NCBI GenBank assembly: GCA_009840165.1
Contig: VXOG01000028.1
Coordinates: 29,937-93,936, forward strand
Direction of reading: 5' to 3'
Length of the DNA stretch: 64,000 nt
Source: Chloroflexota bacterium
Lineage (GTDB): Bacteria; Chloroflexota; Dehalococcoidia; Lucifugimonadales; UBA3495
The notes under the pieces are model-generated. The model made no database searches and was not told the DNA's origin. It was given only the letters and a program-made list of their open reading frames with translations. A program made the position numbers and the translations under genes. Within the stretch, counting starts at the first letter, position 1. Every line of letters starts with the position of its first letter. Of this stretch, positions 7,270 to 15,810 are shown in pieces.

Positions 7270-9249
7270 ATGCGCTTCGCAACAATCTCCATAGTCCTGC
7301 TCCTGCTGGTTGCCGCGGTCGGCACAGGATACGGATTAGCCATACTCACCGAAGCAATCGAAACGCCGTGGCCACTCCAGTCCGATTCGTCGCCGGCCAC
7401 CACGTCCTCACCATCGGAAGTTACCTACAACCTCACTGCCACGCCAACAGGAGCAACCCAACTTCATCCCTCGACCGCGAGTACTCCGGCCACAGAGCCT
7501 GTATCGCCCACGCCCACCGCTGTTCCCACGTCAGTTCCTACTGCCACGCCGGCGCCTACCTATACTCCGCGTCCCGTCCCCACTCCAATACCTACTGCCA
7601 CAGCCGAACCTACGCCTAGGCCCACGCCGAAACCCACTCCTGTCCCAACGCCAACTCCGACGCCGGTAAGCATCGCCCGGTTGCCCTGGGTAGCCGACGG
7701 AATCGACGAATCCGAAAGGGCGGCAGCAAGAGAACTGTCAACGCTTGCAGAGACCAACCCTCCGGTCGCCCGCATCCTGCTGGACCGCCCTTGGGTCGCC
7801 GACGGCATCACGGGCCCCGAAAAGTCGGCTATCGAGCGCATCGGCGATACTGGGTATGATCGCCCAACCTTCGCTCTTCAGATTGCAAATCTGTCGTGGT
7901 TAACGGACGACGTCACTCAACCTGAATCCCAAGTCGTCGAAATATTGTGGGAGACCTCCGACCTGCTAGATGTGGATTTGGCGAAGCAGTTGGTTGCTCT
8001 CCCCTGGGTGGCGGACGACATTACTCAGACCGAAGCCGGTATATTGTCCGACCTGCGGTATATGGCAAGAAACCAGATAACGCTAACCACTCGGCTCGCT
8101 GGCTTGACTTGGCTGGTGGATGGCTTGGACGAGTTCGAGCTAACCACCATTGAACGCTTGGCTCGAATTGCAGATCAGGATGTGGATTTGGCGCAAGCTA
8201 TCTCCGGCAAATCTTGGTTGGATGATAACCTAACCGATGACGCCGCCCGGTCGGTGAACAGCCTGTACTACATCCACGATGAGGACAGCGCATTGGCCCG
8301 CGACATCGTGGATATGCCATTCCTGGACACCCTGGAACCAACCGACACTGCCGCGTTGGAAGCCATGGCTTGGTTGGCCTACACGGAGATTTTTGCCCTC
8401 CGGGAGGTCTTGGCGCATCCCACCCTCAAGGGCGGCATCACCGACGAGTGGGCACCTGTAGTAGCCCTGATGGACAGCGTGAACGAGGCGGCGCCGGCCT
8501 TCTTGCGCCCTTTGCTGGACCCTGAGCGAGCCTCCGTAGAGCGCCGCTCAGTAACGCTCACTCATACTGGGAACACTGACCTCGCCATCATCCGCACGGC
8601 TCCGGGCGCACTACGCAGCATGGACTTGCTGGAACACAGCGTCGCGAGCGTCGAAGAGTTCATGGACACAGCCATGCCGTCCAACTACGTCGGGTTGCTC
8701 TTCGGAACCGCAGTGCTGGGCTACTCCCATGGCACCCACTACGGAGACTACTTTGTGATGCTGCCCGAGTATGATGCCGACGATGGCAGCGGTTCTGCCA
8801 ATTACGCGGGCCACTTGATGGCCCACGAAGTGGCTCACTTCTACTGGCGCAACAATCCCAACTGGCTCGACGAGGGCTTGGCCGAACTGTTGGCAGCCAT
8901 ATCGGAAAACCAGCGCACCGGGGAGCCGATATCCATCGATTACACCTACTGTTCGGCCGGCGACAATATCGCACTGCTGGAGCGCTTGGACGCCGCCGGA
9001 GTTATCTATGATTACCGATGCAACTATGCTTTGGGCGGCCAGTTTTTCCTCGAACTCTATAACACCCTGGGGGATGCCGTCTTCCGTGAGGGACTTCGTA
9101 ACCTTTATCTCTCTTCTCTGGTCGAAGATTATGCCGACGAATTTGACGGCTCCCCGGTAGGTATTCGCCAGATTCAGGACGCATTCCAATCCCATTCTAC
9201 CGTTGTGGCCCCGATTATCGACAAGTGGTACCACGGAACCGCTCAATAG
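7270..9249 (+). CDS. secreted or membrane-anchored protein with WVADGI repeats and a HExxH metallopeptidase domain
   Basis: A 659-residue protein. Residues about 5-30 form a hydrophobic signal or anchor. Residues about 40-135 are a Pro/Thr-rich linker with repeating TPxPTP units. About eight tandem units of 33-37 residues follow, each opening with a motif such as LPWVADGIDESE, RPWVADGITGPE or LPWVADDITQTE. The C-terminal domain (about 440-659) contains HEVAHFYW followed by NWLDEGLAE, the HExxH plus downstream Glu pattern of gluzincin zinc peptidases. The peptidase assignment rests on these motifs. The repeats probably form a helical scaffold outside the cell. The substrate is unknown. It is a single gene closed by a hairpin at 9290. 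Confidence 0.75.
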   Translation: MRFATISIVLLLLVAAVGTGYGLAILTEAIETPWPLQSDSSPATTSSPSEVTYNLTATPTGATQLHPSTASTPATEPVSPTPTAVPTSVPTATPAPTYTPRPVPTPIPTATAEPTPRPTPKPTPVPTPTPTPVSIARLPWVADGIDESERAAARELSTLAETNPPVARILLDRPWVADGITGPEKSAIERIGDTGYDRPTFALQIANLSWLTDDVTQPESQVVEILWETSDLLDVDLAKQLVALPWVADDITQTEAGILSDLRYMARNQITLTTRLAGLTWLVDGLDEFELTTIERLARIADQDVDLAQAISGKSWLDDNLTDDAARSVNSLYYIHDEDSALARDIVDMPFLDTLEPTDTAALEAMAWLAYTEIFALREVLAHPTLKGGITDEWAPVVALMDSVNEAAPAFLRPLLDPERASVERRSVTLTHTGNTDLAIIRTAPGALRSMDLLEHSVASVEEFMDTAMPSNYVGLLFGTAVLGYSHGTHYGDYFVMLPEYDADDGSGSANYAGHLMAHEVAHFYWRNNPNWLDEGLAELLAAISENQRTGEPISIDYTYCSAGDNIALLERLDAAGVIYDYRCNYALGGQFFLELYNTLGDAVFREGLRNLYLSSLVEDYADEFDGSPVGIRQIQDAFQSHSTVVAPIIDKWYHGTAQ

Positions 9250-9289
9250 CTGGAATAGGAAGGGCCATACTAGCGGCGGCTCAACGCAG

Positions 9290-9311
9290 GGGCGGGTTTT
9301 CAAACCCGCCC
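9290..9311. terminator. GGGCGGGTTT-TC-AAACCCGCCC hairpin
   Basis: A 10-bp perfect stem with a 2-nt loop, 40 bp after the peptidase gene and followed by TTACTTTAT. It is a member of the dispersed GGGCGGGTTTCAAACCCGCCC family and is placed like a terminator. Confidence 0.55.
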
Positions 9312-9376
9312 TTACTTTATACTGCTCGCACCTGACATAATGCTCACGTACACATTGCTCGCATCGGAGGGAAACC

Positions 9377-10489
9377 ATGCAGTCCATCACCATCGACCGT
9401 GCCAAACGCCTCAAAGAAGAACCCCACCTCGGTCACAACCGCTGGCATCCTGACATCACGCCCATCGTAGAAGTTGACCCCGGCGAGGAGGTCATCCTCG
9501 AAACCCGCGACGCCTCCGACTCCCAGATCCAGCCCGGCATGACCGAGGCCGACCTCGCCGGCCTGGACGCCAAGGTTGCCCACCCCCTAACCGGCCCGGT
9601 GTACGTCAAGGGAGCAGAACCCGGCGACCTCCTGGAAATCGAATACGTTGACATAACCGCCCAGCCGCGCGGCTGGACCCGCAATCGCCCTGGGGCCGGA
9701 TTCCTCGCCGAGGTTTTCACAGATCCCTACCTCGTGCACTGGGACATTTCAGACGGCTGGGCCACCTCATCGCAGCTCCCCGGCGTTCGCATCCCCGATG
9801 GTTCCTTTATGGGGACCGCCGGGCTAGCCCCTTCCCATGAGCAGGTCGCCGCCTGGGCCGCCCGCGAAGCCGATTGGGTCAATCGCGGCGGTACGGCCGC
9901 GCCCCCGGACCCCGAAGACGCCATTCCCGCCGGCGGCCAGATCGCCAACGAGGGCCTGCGTACTCTGCCGCCGCGCGAAAACTGCGGCAATATCGACGCC
10001 AAGCAGATCACCACCGGTTCCCGGCTCTTTATCCCCGTCGCCGTTCGTGGCGGCCTCTACTCCGCCGGCGACGGTCACTTCGCCCAGGGCGACGGCGAAG
10101 TCTGCATCACCGCTATCGAGATGGGCGCTACCTGTACCGTCAGGTTCCATGTACACAAGGGACAGGCCGCCCGGCATAACATAACCATGCCGCGCTACGC
10201 CCATCCGGACTACTTCCTGCCGCCCGAATGGGCCGCGCCGCGCAATTTCATCGCCACCGTCGGCTATCCCATCCACCCCGACGGCGCCCAAGAGGGCTTG
10301 CAGAGCCTTACGTTGGCGGCTCGTAACGCCCTGCTCAACATGATCGCGCTGCTCCAGGAACGGGGATGGACGGCTCAGCAGGCTTACATAATCAGCAGCG
10401 TAGCCGTCGATCTGCGCGTTTCCAACATCGTGGACCTGCCCAACGTCACGGTGTCTGCCTTTCTGCCCGAGGACATTTTCAAAGGCTGA
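9377..10489 (+). CDS. acetamidase/formamidase family amidohydrolase
   Basis: A 370-residue member of the FmdA/AmdA family, which hydrolyses formamide or acetamide to the acid and ammonia. Family landmarks are the N-terminal HNRWHPDITP, the central PPRENCGNIDAKQI, and GDGHFAQGDGEVCITAIEMG, where the metal- and substrate-binding residues of the family lie. A Shine-Dalgarno (GGAGGG) precedes the ATG. The gene stands alone between hairpins, with no urea or amide transporter beside it. The exact amide substrate is unknown. Confidence 0.88.
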   Translation: MQSITIDRAKRLKEEPHLGHNRWHPDITPIVEVDPGEEVILETRDASDSQIQPGMTEADLAGLDAKVAHPLTGPVYVKGAEPGDLLEIEYVDITAQPRGWTRNRPGAGFLAEVFTDPYLVHWDISDGWATSSQLPGVRIPDGSFMGTAGLAPSHEQVAAWAAREADWVNRGGTAAPPDPEDAIPAGGQIANEGLRTLPPRENCGNIDAKQITTGSRLFIPVAVRGGLYSAGDGHFAQGDGEVCITAIEMGATCTVRFHVHKGQAARHNITMPRYAHPDYFLPPEWAAPRNFIATVGYPIHPDGAQEGLQSLTLAARNALLNMIALLQERGWTAQQAYIISSVAVDLRVSNIVDLPNVTVSAFLPEDIFKG

Positions 10490-10509
10490 TACACGCGCCG
10501 TCTTCTCTC

Positions 10510-10533
10510 GGACGACGCAACTGAGCGTCGTCC
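10510..10533. terminator. hairpin after the amidase gene
   Basis: GGACGACGC - AACTGA - GCGTCGTCC, a 9-bp perfect stem starting 20 bp after the amidase stop. There is no long T-tract. Confidence 0.45.
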
Positions 10534-10549
10534 CACCCACATATCAAAG

Positions 10550-10579
10550 CGCCCCGGCCATTTGCCACCGGCCGGGGCG
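10550..10579. terminator. strong GC hairpin with T-rich tail
   Basis: CGCCCCGGCC - ATTTGCCACC - GGCCGGGGCG followed by TCTTGTTGTCC. This 10-bp perfect stem is placed to end the plus-strand amidase transcript. Confidence 0.6.
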
Positions 10580-10695
10580 TCTTGTTGTCCATCGTTTGCG
10601 CGATGGACGGGCTCGCCGGCGGGTCAGCTCGCCTTCGACCCGCCAGTTTGCCGCGCTGCGCCGCAGTCTGTACCACCAGGACCTGCGGCGTAGTT

Positions 10696-10923
10696 TCACT
10701 GGTTGATGCGCTTCACTTCCAGCACCTCGCCCGGGGCCAGCGCTACCCGGCGCACGTTGATTCCGAGTTTCAACATCCAATAGCCCAGGGTCGCCTTGCT
10801 GACTCCCAGGGTGTCCGCCGTCGCGGTCAGACCCTGGTCGTTGACCAGCGCAGGCAACAGACGCTCCAACGGCTGGTCGAATTCCTTTTCTACGCGCATC
10901 ATCAATTTCGTTTTCCGTGCCAT
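10696..10923 (-). CDS. small helix-turn-helix protein
   Basis: 75 residues. A strong Shine-Dalgarno GGAGGT sits 5 nt before the ATG. Residues about 28-52 (LTATADTLGVSKATLGYWMLKLGI) read as a helix-turn-helix of the kind that recognises DNA. The N-terminus is basic. There is no other domain. The long non-coding region upstream (10924-11826) carries repeated TGTAA/GTAAC boxes, the first right at the gene's promoter side, so it may control itself and the region (inference). Family and target are not recognised. It could also be the DNA-binding remnant of a mobile element. Confidence 0.7.
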   Translation of the reverse strand: MARKTKLMMRVEKEFDQPLERLLPALVNDQGLTATADTLGVSKATLGYWMLKLGINVRRVALAPGEVLEVKRINQ

Positions 10924-11826
10924 AGTACACCTCCAGCGTGCACTAAATTCTTGGGTAACCCACTGCTTTCAATCGGACGGGTTACATTCCGTTGCCTTCA
11001 AGCTCTACACCAGTCAGTTTAGCGACAATCTCAGCCGATGTCAAGACGAGGTATAAAAGTTTCTAAAAGAATTTTTATAATCTTTCAGAACACTGCTTGA
11101 TACGTCGGTATTTTGCCACACCAGGCAACTGCCTGCTAGCGATTTCCAAACCGTGTTTTTCCAATTTTCGGCGATTTTGGCCGATTGAGCTCAAGAGCGC
11201 CCCATGACCACTCCGCCATGTGCGTCCGCCGACCGGCGACTCATACCTCGTTTCAGCTCGGCGATCCAACCGGTTCGGAACCTCCTGCGGGTTTCCAACA
11301 GCAGTGAGCCGGTCGAAAATGTAACGGCTGTCAGATCAATACGACATGTAACGCCGGTTTCTTACGGTTGCCCTGTTTGCGTGTACTCCCAGCATCCCGC
11401 CGGTACTAGTGGGGAGTACGGATACAACGTTCGTCGGCGGCCTCTCCGGGCCGGCGCACCTGCTACATTACGTCGGCCGTTAATTACATTCCCATCGGAT
11501 GTGTAATCGAGCCATGCAATGTAATTGCCAATCGGTTCTCTCAGTGTAGTACTAATAGGGTAACTGGCAGCACGGTGATAGTGGGCATCTGCGGACAGCG
11601 AACTTTTTTACCCAGATGTACATTGACAGGCCGGGTTGTCTCCATTTTTGTTACACTATTAGTGTAACGGTACTACATGCCACGGCTGATACATTATTTC
11701 GGTCTTCCGTTGCACTGAGATACAAAGCAATCCCCAATGGTTCAACGCGGTTGACACTTGATGTGCCGTTGCCTAATCTGCTTGCGGCAACGTTTTCGCC
11801 AATTCAACTATCTCGGAGCCGCTGAC
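10924..11826. promoter_or_regulatory. 900-bp non-coding region with repeated TGTAA / GTAAC boxes
   Basis: No ORF here has coding character or a ribosome site. GTAAC or GTTAC occurs near 10953, 10979, 11319, 11347, 11560 and 11650-11668. TGTAAT or ATTACA-like boxes occur near 11465, 11485, 11501 and 11519. An AT-rich patch with TTTATAAT lies near 11073-11080. GTACTCCC and GGGGAGTAC (about 11383-11419) form an inverted repeat. The region separates the small HTH gene from the dehydratase gene and looks like a large control region or a decayed element. Confidence 0.45.
11650..11668. promoter_or_regulatory. perfect 19-bp palindromic operator candidate
   Basis: GTTACACTA-T-TAGTGTAAC is a perfect 9+1+9 palindrome. 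It lies 22 bp after a TTGACA hexamer (11623-11628), upstream of the dehydratase gene. A degenerate copy, AGTGTAGTACTAATAGGGTAAC, lies at 11543-11564. Its size and symmetry fit a dimeric repressor site. Confidence 0.55.
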
Positions 11827-12795
11827 GTGAACATTCCCACCCTGCCCGACGTTTTCCAGGCTCGCGCAACCATCGCACCCTACTTCCCCAGAACCCCACT
11901 CACATATTCATCTGCTCTCAGCGATCTCCTGGAAGCTGAGGTGTACCTGAAACACGAAGAACACCTACCCCTAGGGGCTTTCAAATCTCGCGGGGGTATC
12001 AACCTATTGGCTGGCATGCCCGAAGAGGAACGAGCGCGCGGCGTGATTACCGCCAGCAGCGGCAACCATGGCCAATCCATTGCCAGCGCCTGCCACATGT
12101 TCGGCGCCCGCGCGCTCATCGGCCTGCCGGTAGATGCCAACCCCAACAAGGTGGCCTCCATGGAAGCCCTGGGCGCTCAGCTGATTTTCTACGGAGCCAA
12201 CTTCGATGAGGCGAGGGAGCATTGCGAACGACTCGCCCAGGAGGAAGGCTACCGCTATGTCCACCCCGTGAACGAACCGGCCTTGATCGCAGGCGTCGGC
12301 ACCGCCAGCCTCGAAATTATCGAGGACCTGCCCGACGTGGAGGTAATGATGCTACCTATTGGCGGCGGCAGCGGCGTTTCCGGCGCTTGCGTGGTTGCCG
12401 GAGCCGTTAATCCCGCCATCCAGGTGGTTGCCGTCCAGTCGGAAGCCGCGCCGGCTGCTTTCTTGTCCTGGCAGCAGGGACAACTGGTATCCGCTCCGAT
12501 GCAAACTTGGGTGGAAGGCACGGCCACTGCGGTCGGCTACGAATTGCCGCAACAGATCATGAGACATCGCCTCCACGATTTTCTTCTCGTCAGCGAGGAC
12601 GACGTCAAACGCGCCGTGGCGATGCTGGTGGAAAAAGCGCACACTCTCGCGGAAGGCGCCGGGGCAACTGCCCTGGCCGGAGCGGTACGACACCCGGAGC
12701 TGGTCCGCGGCAAAAAAGTCTCCATAACAATCACGGGCGGGAACATTACGCTCGCGCAGCTCCGCGATTGCATAAACGTGTACCTTGATAGTTGA
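11827..12795 (+). CDS. PLP-dependent threonine/serine dehydratase family enzyme
   Basis: 322 residues from GTG 11827, which has GGAG about 9 nt upstream. The longer ORF-track start has no support. Family landmarks are the PLP lysine in LPLGAFKSRGG (about residue 50), the SSGNHGQS cofactor loop (about 77-84) and the glycine-rich phosphate loop PIGGGSGVSGA (about 178-188). There is no C-terminal ACT regulatory domain, so it resembles catabolic threonine dehydratase, serine racemase or 3-hydroxyaspartate ammonia-lyase more than biosynthetic IlvA. It probably deaminates a beta-hydroxy amino acid. The palindrome at 11650 may control it. Confidence 0.85.
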   Translation: MNIPTLPDVFQARATIAPYFPRTPLTYSSALSDLLEAEVYLKHEEHLPLGAFKSRGGINLLAGMPEEERARGVITASSGNHGQSIASACHMFGARALIGLPVDANPNKVASMEALGAQLIFYGANFDEAREHCERLAQEEGYRYVHPVNEPALIAGVGTASLEIIEDLPDVEVMMLPIGGGSGVSGACVVAGAVNPAIQVVAVQSEAAPAAFLSWQQGQLVSAPMQTWVEGTATAVGYELPQQIMRHRLHDFLLVSEDDVKRAVAMLVEKAHTLAEGAGATALAGAVRHPELVRGKKVSITITGGNITLAQLRDCINVYLDS

Positions 12796-12849
12796 TTCGC
12801 CACGGTGGCCGGCCTCAGGAAGCCGCCGGCATAAAACCGGTTGCAAAAA

Positions 12850-12874
12850 GCGCCGCCCGGTTCATGGGCGGCGC
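12850..12874. terminator. bidirectional terminator between convergent genes
   Basis: AAAAA-GCGCCGCCC-GGTTCAT-GGGCGGCGC-TTCTCGTTTT. This 9-bp stem has A-rich sequence on one side and T-rich on the other, between the plus-strand dehydratase and the minus-strand AIR-synthase-like gene. Confidence 0.75.
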
Positions 12875-12910
12875 TTCTCGTTTTCTGTTGCTGCGGCTTG
12901 GCGGCAACTC

Positions 12911-13936
12911 TCAAGAGTCTCGCGCGTTTCGTTCACCCAGATAACGCGCCAATTCGTCCCTTTCGAACTGCGGCAACTCGTGCTCCCCGGTCCGATCAAT
13001 CAGCCACATGCCATCTGCCTTTTCAATCATCTGGCCAATTTCCCAACCGTTTACGCCGATGGAATCCAACGCCCGCAGGGCTTTGGGCGCTTCAATAGAT
13101 GGCATCGTGGCCAACAACGCTCCGGACCCCAAGAGGCCCATCGGATCCACGCCAAGCGCCGCGCAAATCATCTCGCACTCGGGAAGCACCGGCGTGCTCT
13201 CCGCCTCAAAAACCACTCCGAGATCTGACGCGGCCGCGACTTCCCGCAGAGCGGTGACAATCCCTCCCTCCGTGATGTCATGCAGGCTGTGAACATCGAC
13301 TGATCCACGCAGCGCCCTTGCCACTCCCACTACGCTGATCCCAGGCTCCCGCAGATACGCGCCCGCTCGTTCGATGGTCGCAGTATCCAGGCCGGCGTTT
13401 CTCAGATCATCAGCGCATTCCGTGCCCAGAATTGCCGTACCTTCAATTGCCACGCCGGTCGAAAGCACAATGCTATCTCCGTCGCGAGCGCCTCCGGACG
13501 TTATCAGTTGATCCCTGCTCAACAATTCGCCCAGCATCGTACCCGTCACTATCGGCCGATCGATTCCAAGGGTGATCTCGCTGTGTCCTCCGATGATCGC
13601 CACTCCCAATTCCGAGCAGGCATCGGCAATATCCCGAACGAGGGCACGAACGTCATCCGGTGTAAAATGCTCCGGCATTAACAACGTTGGCAAGAACCAT
13701 TTAGGATCAGCGCCGGCGCAAGCAATGTCATTGGCGTTCACTTGTACCGCGTACCAACCCACTCGCTCGGTGGCGAACGTGATCGGATCCGACTTGGCCA
13801 CCAGCAAACGGTCGCCCATTTCGACCACCGCGCAATCTTCGCCAACGGCGGGTCCCACGACTACCCTTGAATCGTGGGTTCCAACATCGGTCAGTAGTTC
13901 CGCCAGTAGTCCCGGCGGCAATTTACCTGGTTTCAA
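12911..13936 (-). CDS. AIR synthase-related protein (HypE/ThiL/PurM superfamily)
   Basis: The ORF track extends through the tRNA-Glu gene, which cannot be right. A TTG at 13936 preceded by GGGAGGA gives 341 residues beginning MKPGKLPPGLLAELL. The N-terminal ATP-binding half has VGPAVGEDCAVVEMGDRLLVAKSDPITF and VNANDIACAGADPKWF, and the middle has IIGGHSEITLGI. These are PurM-superfamily motifs most like HypE and archaeal-type AIR synthase-related proteins. No hydrogenase genes are nearby. SelD was considered because selA is in the window, but the SelD N-terminal Cys/Sec loop is absent. The substrate is unknown. Confidence 0.75.
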   Translation of the reverse strand: MKPGKLPPGLLAELLTDVGTHDSRVVVGPAVGEDCAVVEMGDRLLVAKSDPITFATERVGWYAVQVNANDIACAGADPKWFLPTLLMPEHFTPDDVRALVRDIADACSELGVAIIGGHSEITLGIDRPIVTGTMLGELLSRDQLITSGGARDGDSIVLSTGVAIEGTAILGTECADDLRNAGLDTATIERAGAYLREPGISVVGVARALRGSVDVHSLHDITEGGIVTALREVAAASDLGVVFEAESTPVLPECEMICAALGVDPMGLLGSGALLATMPSIEAPKALRALDSIGVNGWEIGQMIEKADGMWLIDRTGEHELPQFERDELARYLGERNARDS

Positions 13937-13983
13937 CGTTCCTCCCGCAATTTCCGGTTCATAGTTCAGTTTAGCAAACTCGC

Positions 13984-14011
13984 TTGCAGGCGCATTGGAG
14001 TTTGCTATAAT
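13984..14011 (+). promoter_or_regulatory. sigma-70-type promoter of tRNA-Glu
   Basis: TTGCAG (13984-13989), a 16-bp spacer, then a perfect TATAAT (14006-14011), 36 bp before the mature tRNA 5' end. Confidence 0.65.
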
Positions 14012-14047
14012 TGTGTCCGCTACGGCTCCTGTCGTAGCGCCGCATGT

Positions 14048-14124
14048 GGCGCATTCGTCTAGCGGCCCAGGACACCGCCCTCTCAAGGCGGAGATCAGGG
14101 GTTCGAATCCCCTATGCGCCACCA
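14048..14124 (+). tRNA. tRNA-Glu (CTC)
   Basis: A complete cloverleaf: acceptor GGCGCAT/ATGCGCC, anticodon stem-loop CCGCC-CTCTCAA-GGCGG (anticodon CTC), T-loop GGTTCGAATCC, and encoded CCA. It reads GAG codons. Confidence 0.95.
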
Positions 14125-14134
14125 TTGATGTCGT

Positions 14135-14166
14135 CGCCGACGCACCTCTCCGCGTCGGCGTTTCTT
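14135..14166 (+). terminator. terminator of the tRNA-Glu transcript
   Basis: CGCCGACGC - ACCTCTCC - GCGTCGGCG followed by TTTCTTT, a classical rho-independent terminator 10 bp after the tRNA. Confidence 0.85.
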
Positions 14167-14190
14167 TATATGAAGCCGTAGGTTCATGCC

Positions 14191-15078
14191 ATGCAGGACT
14201 CAACCACCGCGTTGGCCTTGGTTCTGGTGCTGGCTTCGGCTGCCGCCCATGCCACCTGGAACCTGCTCCTGAAGAAAGCGCAACGGCAGGAGGTTTTCGC
14301 TTGGTGGCTGTCCGGGTTCGGCGTTTTTGGTGCGCTCCCAATTGCCGTGGTGTTGGCGTTGCGTACTACCTTCGAGGTTGTGGGACTTTGGTACATAATT
14401 GCCACCATCCTGCTCCACATCTGTTATTTCCTGTTCCTGGGCCGCAGCCTGGCCCGCAGCGATCTCTCACTGGTTTATCCAATCGCGCGAGGTTTCGGCC
14501 CCGGCTTGGTACCGATACTGGCGGTTTTCTCGCTGGGGGAAACCGTTACGCCGGTAGCGTGGGTGGGCATTGGCGCGGTTGTAGTGGGCATCTACACGAC
14601 GGCGTGGTGGGGACAACTGCGACAGTTCACGACCAGGGCTACTCTGTTTGCGAACCTGCCCGGGCTGGGCTACGCCCTCCTCACGGGTATCTGTATCGCC
14701 CTGTACACCATCGTGGACAAGCGCGGTGTCGCGCATGTTAGCCCCTTCCTCTACCTCTATCTCATGACTGTGGGGGTTGCCGTTGGCTGGGCGCCTTACA
14801 TAATCCGCAACTACGGCGTCTCCAGCATAGCCCAGGAGTGGCGCAACGGGTGGCGTAGCGTAATCACGGCATCAGTGTTGTTGTTCCTCGCCTACGGTCT
14901 GGTGTTGACCGCGATGAGCATTACCGACGTGAGTTTTGTAGCGCCCGTTCGAGAGGTAGGTTCGCTGTTTGCCTTGGTACTGGGAGCCATTGTCTTGAAA
15001 GAGTGGGTGACTCGTGGCCGCGTCCTAGGCGCGGTTCTGATTGTTGCCGGAGTCGTGTTGATTGCTCTGTCTCGGTGA
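14191..15078 (+). CDS. EamA/DMT-superfamily transporter
   Basis: A 295-residue protein with about ten hydrophobic segments in two homologous halves, the usual drug/metabolite transporter architecture. The family pattern of segment 1 (AHATWNLLLKKA) and the second-half SFVAPVREVGSLFALVLGAIVLKE (EamA-type end) are visible. It probably exports a small metabolite at the inner membrane. The substrate cannot be inferred. It starts just after the tRNA-Glu terminator, and the start has no strong Shine-Dalgarno. Confidence 0.85.
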   Translation: MQDSTTALALVLVLASAAAHATWNLLLKKAQRQEVFAWWLSGFGVFGALPIAVVLALRTTFEVVGLWYIIATILLHICYFLFLGRSLARSDLSLVYPIARGFGPGLVPILAVFSLGETVTPVAWVGIGAVVVGIYTTAWWGQLRQFTTRATLFANLPGLGYALLTGICIALYTIVDKRGVAHVSPFLYLYLMTVGVAVGWAPYIIRNYGVSSIAQEWRNGWRSVITASVLLFLAYGLVLTAMSITDVSFVAPVREVGSLFALVLGAIVLKEWVTRGRVLGAVLIVAGVVLIALSR

Positions 15079-15143
15079 ACCCTCAGAGTTCGGAAAGTTT
15101 ATAATGCGGCAATCAATAGGGCACCTCGCCAAGGGAGAGAGTT

Positions 15144-15779
15144 ATGGACAGCCGGATTGACCTGTTTGAAGCGATTTACAGCCAGCGCCAGATCACACGG
15201 TACAGGCCAGACCCGGTTCCACAAGGTGCCTTACAGCAGATGATCGATGCTGCCGTTCGCGCCCCCAATGGTGGAAACACGCAGCCCTGGGAGTTTGTGG
15301 TAGTCAACGATCCCGAAACCGTGCAGCGGCTGGGCGAGCTCTACAAAACAACCTGGTTGGACGCCATGGGCTGGGAACCGTCGCCCACCGAATCCCGGGT
15401 GTACCGCCATGCCCGTTACCTGGCCCATCACATGCCCGAAGTTCCGGCGATGATTGTCGTTTGCGCGGACCATTCGCGCGGTAGCGGGTATCAGCAAGAT
15501 CAGCCCATCGAGCGCGGTCGCCACGCGGCATCCATCTGGCCGGCCATTCAAAACCTGTTCCTGGCCGGCCGCGCCCTCGGGTTGGGCACTCGCATCACCA
15601 CCGTCCTCAATCGCAAGGAGGACGAGGTTCGCGAAATCCTCGGCCTTCCGGAATATGCCGAGATGATTTGCCTGACTCCTGTGGGCTATCCCCGCGGCAG
15701 CTTCGGACCGACCAATCGCCGCTCGCCGGCAGAAGTCACCTCATTCAACCGATGGGGTTTCCGCGATTGGAACGACTGA
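15144..15779 (+). CDS. nitroreductase family FMN enzyme
   Basis: A 211-residue flavoprotein. The N-terminal YSQRQITRYRPDPVP and AAVRAPNGGNTQPWEFVVV segments form the FMN phosphate and ring pocket of the family. The C-terminal GLGTRITTVLNRKEDEVREILG segment is also conserved. AGGGAGAGAG precedes the ATG. A TATAAT at 15100-15105 may be its -10. Members reduce nitro groups, quinones or enones with NAD(P)H. The substrate is unknown. An amidohydrolase follows 31 bp downstream in the same direction, suggesting a two-gene unit. Confidence 0.88.
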   Translation: MDSRIDLFEAIYSQRQITRYRPDPVPQGALQQMIDAAVRAPNGGNTQPWEFVVVNDPETVQRLGELYKTTWLDAMGWEPSPTESRVYRHARYLAHHMPEVPAMIVVCADHSRGSGYQQDQPIERGRHAASIWPAIQNLFLAGRALGLGTRITTVLNRKEDEVREILGLPEYAEMICLTPVGYPRGSFGPTNRRSPAEVTSFNRWGFRDWND

Positions 15780-15810
15780 TTCAAGCTAGCGTCAGTTGCG
15801 TGGAGTGGAT

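Noticed and set aside
11204-11506. 100-aa plus-strand ORF in the gene-free region
   Set aside because: No ribosome site, no domain, and its composition is unlike neighbouring genes. The region is better explained as regulatory.
12911-13936. selD candidate
   Set aside because: It belongs to the same PurM superfamily, and selA is in the window, but the N-terminal Cys/Sec-Lys loop of SelD is absent. HypE/AIR-synthase-like motifs fit better.
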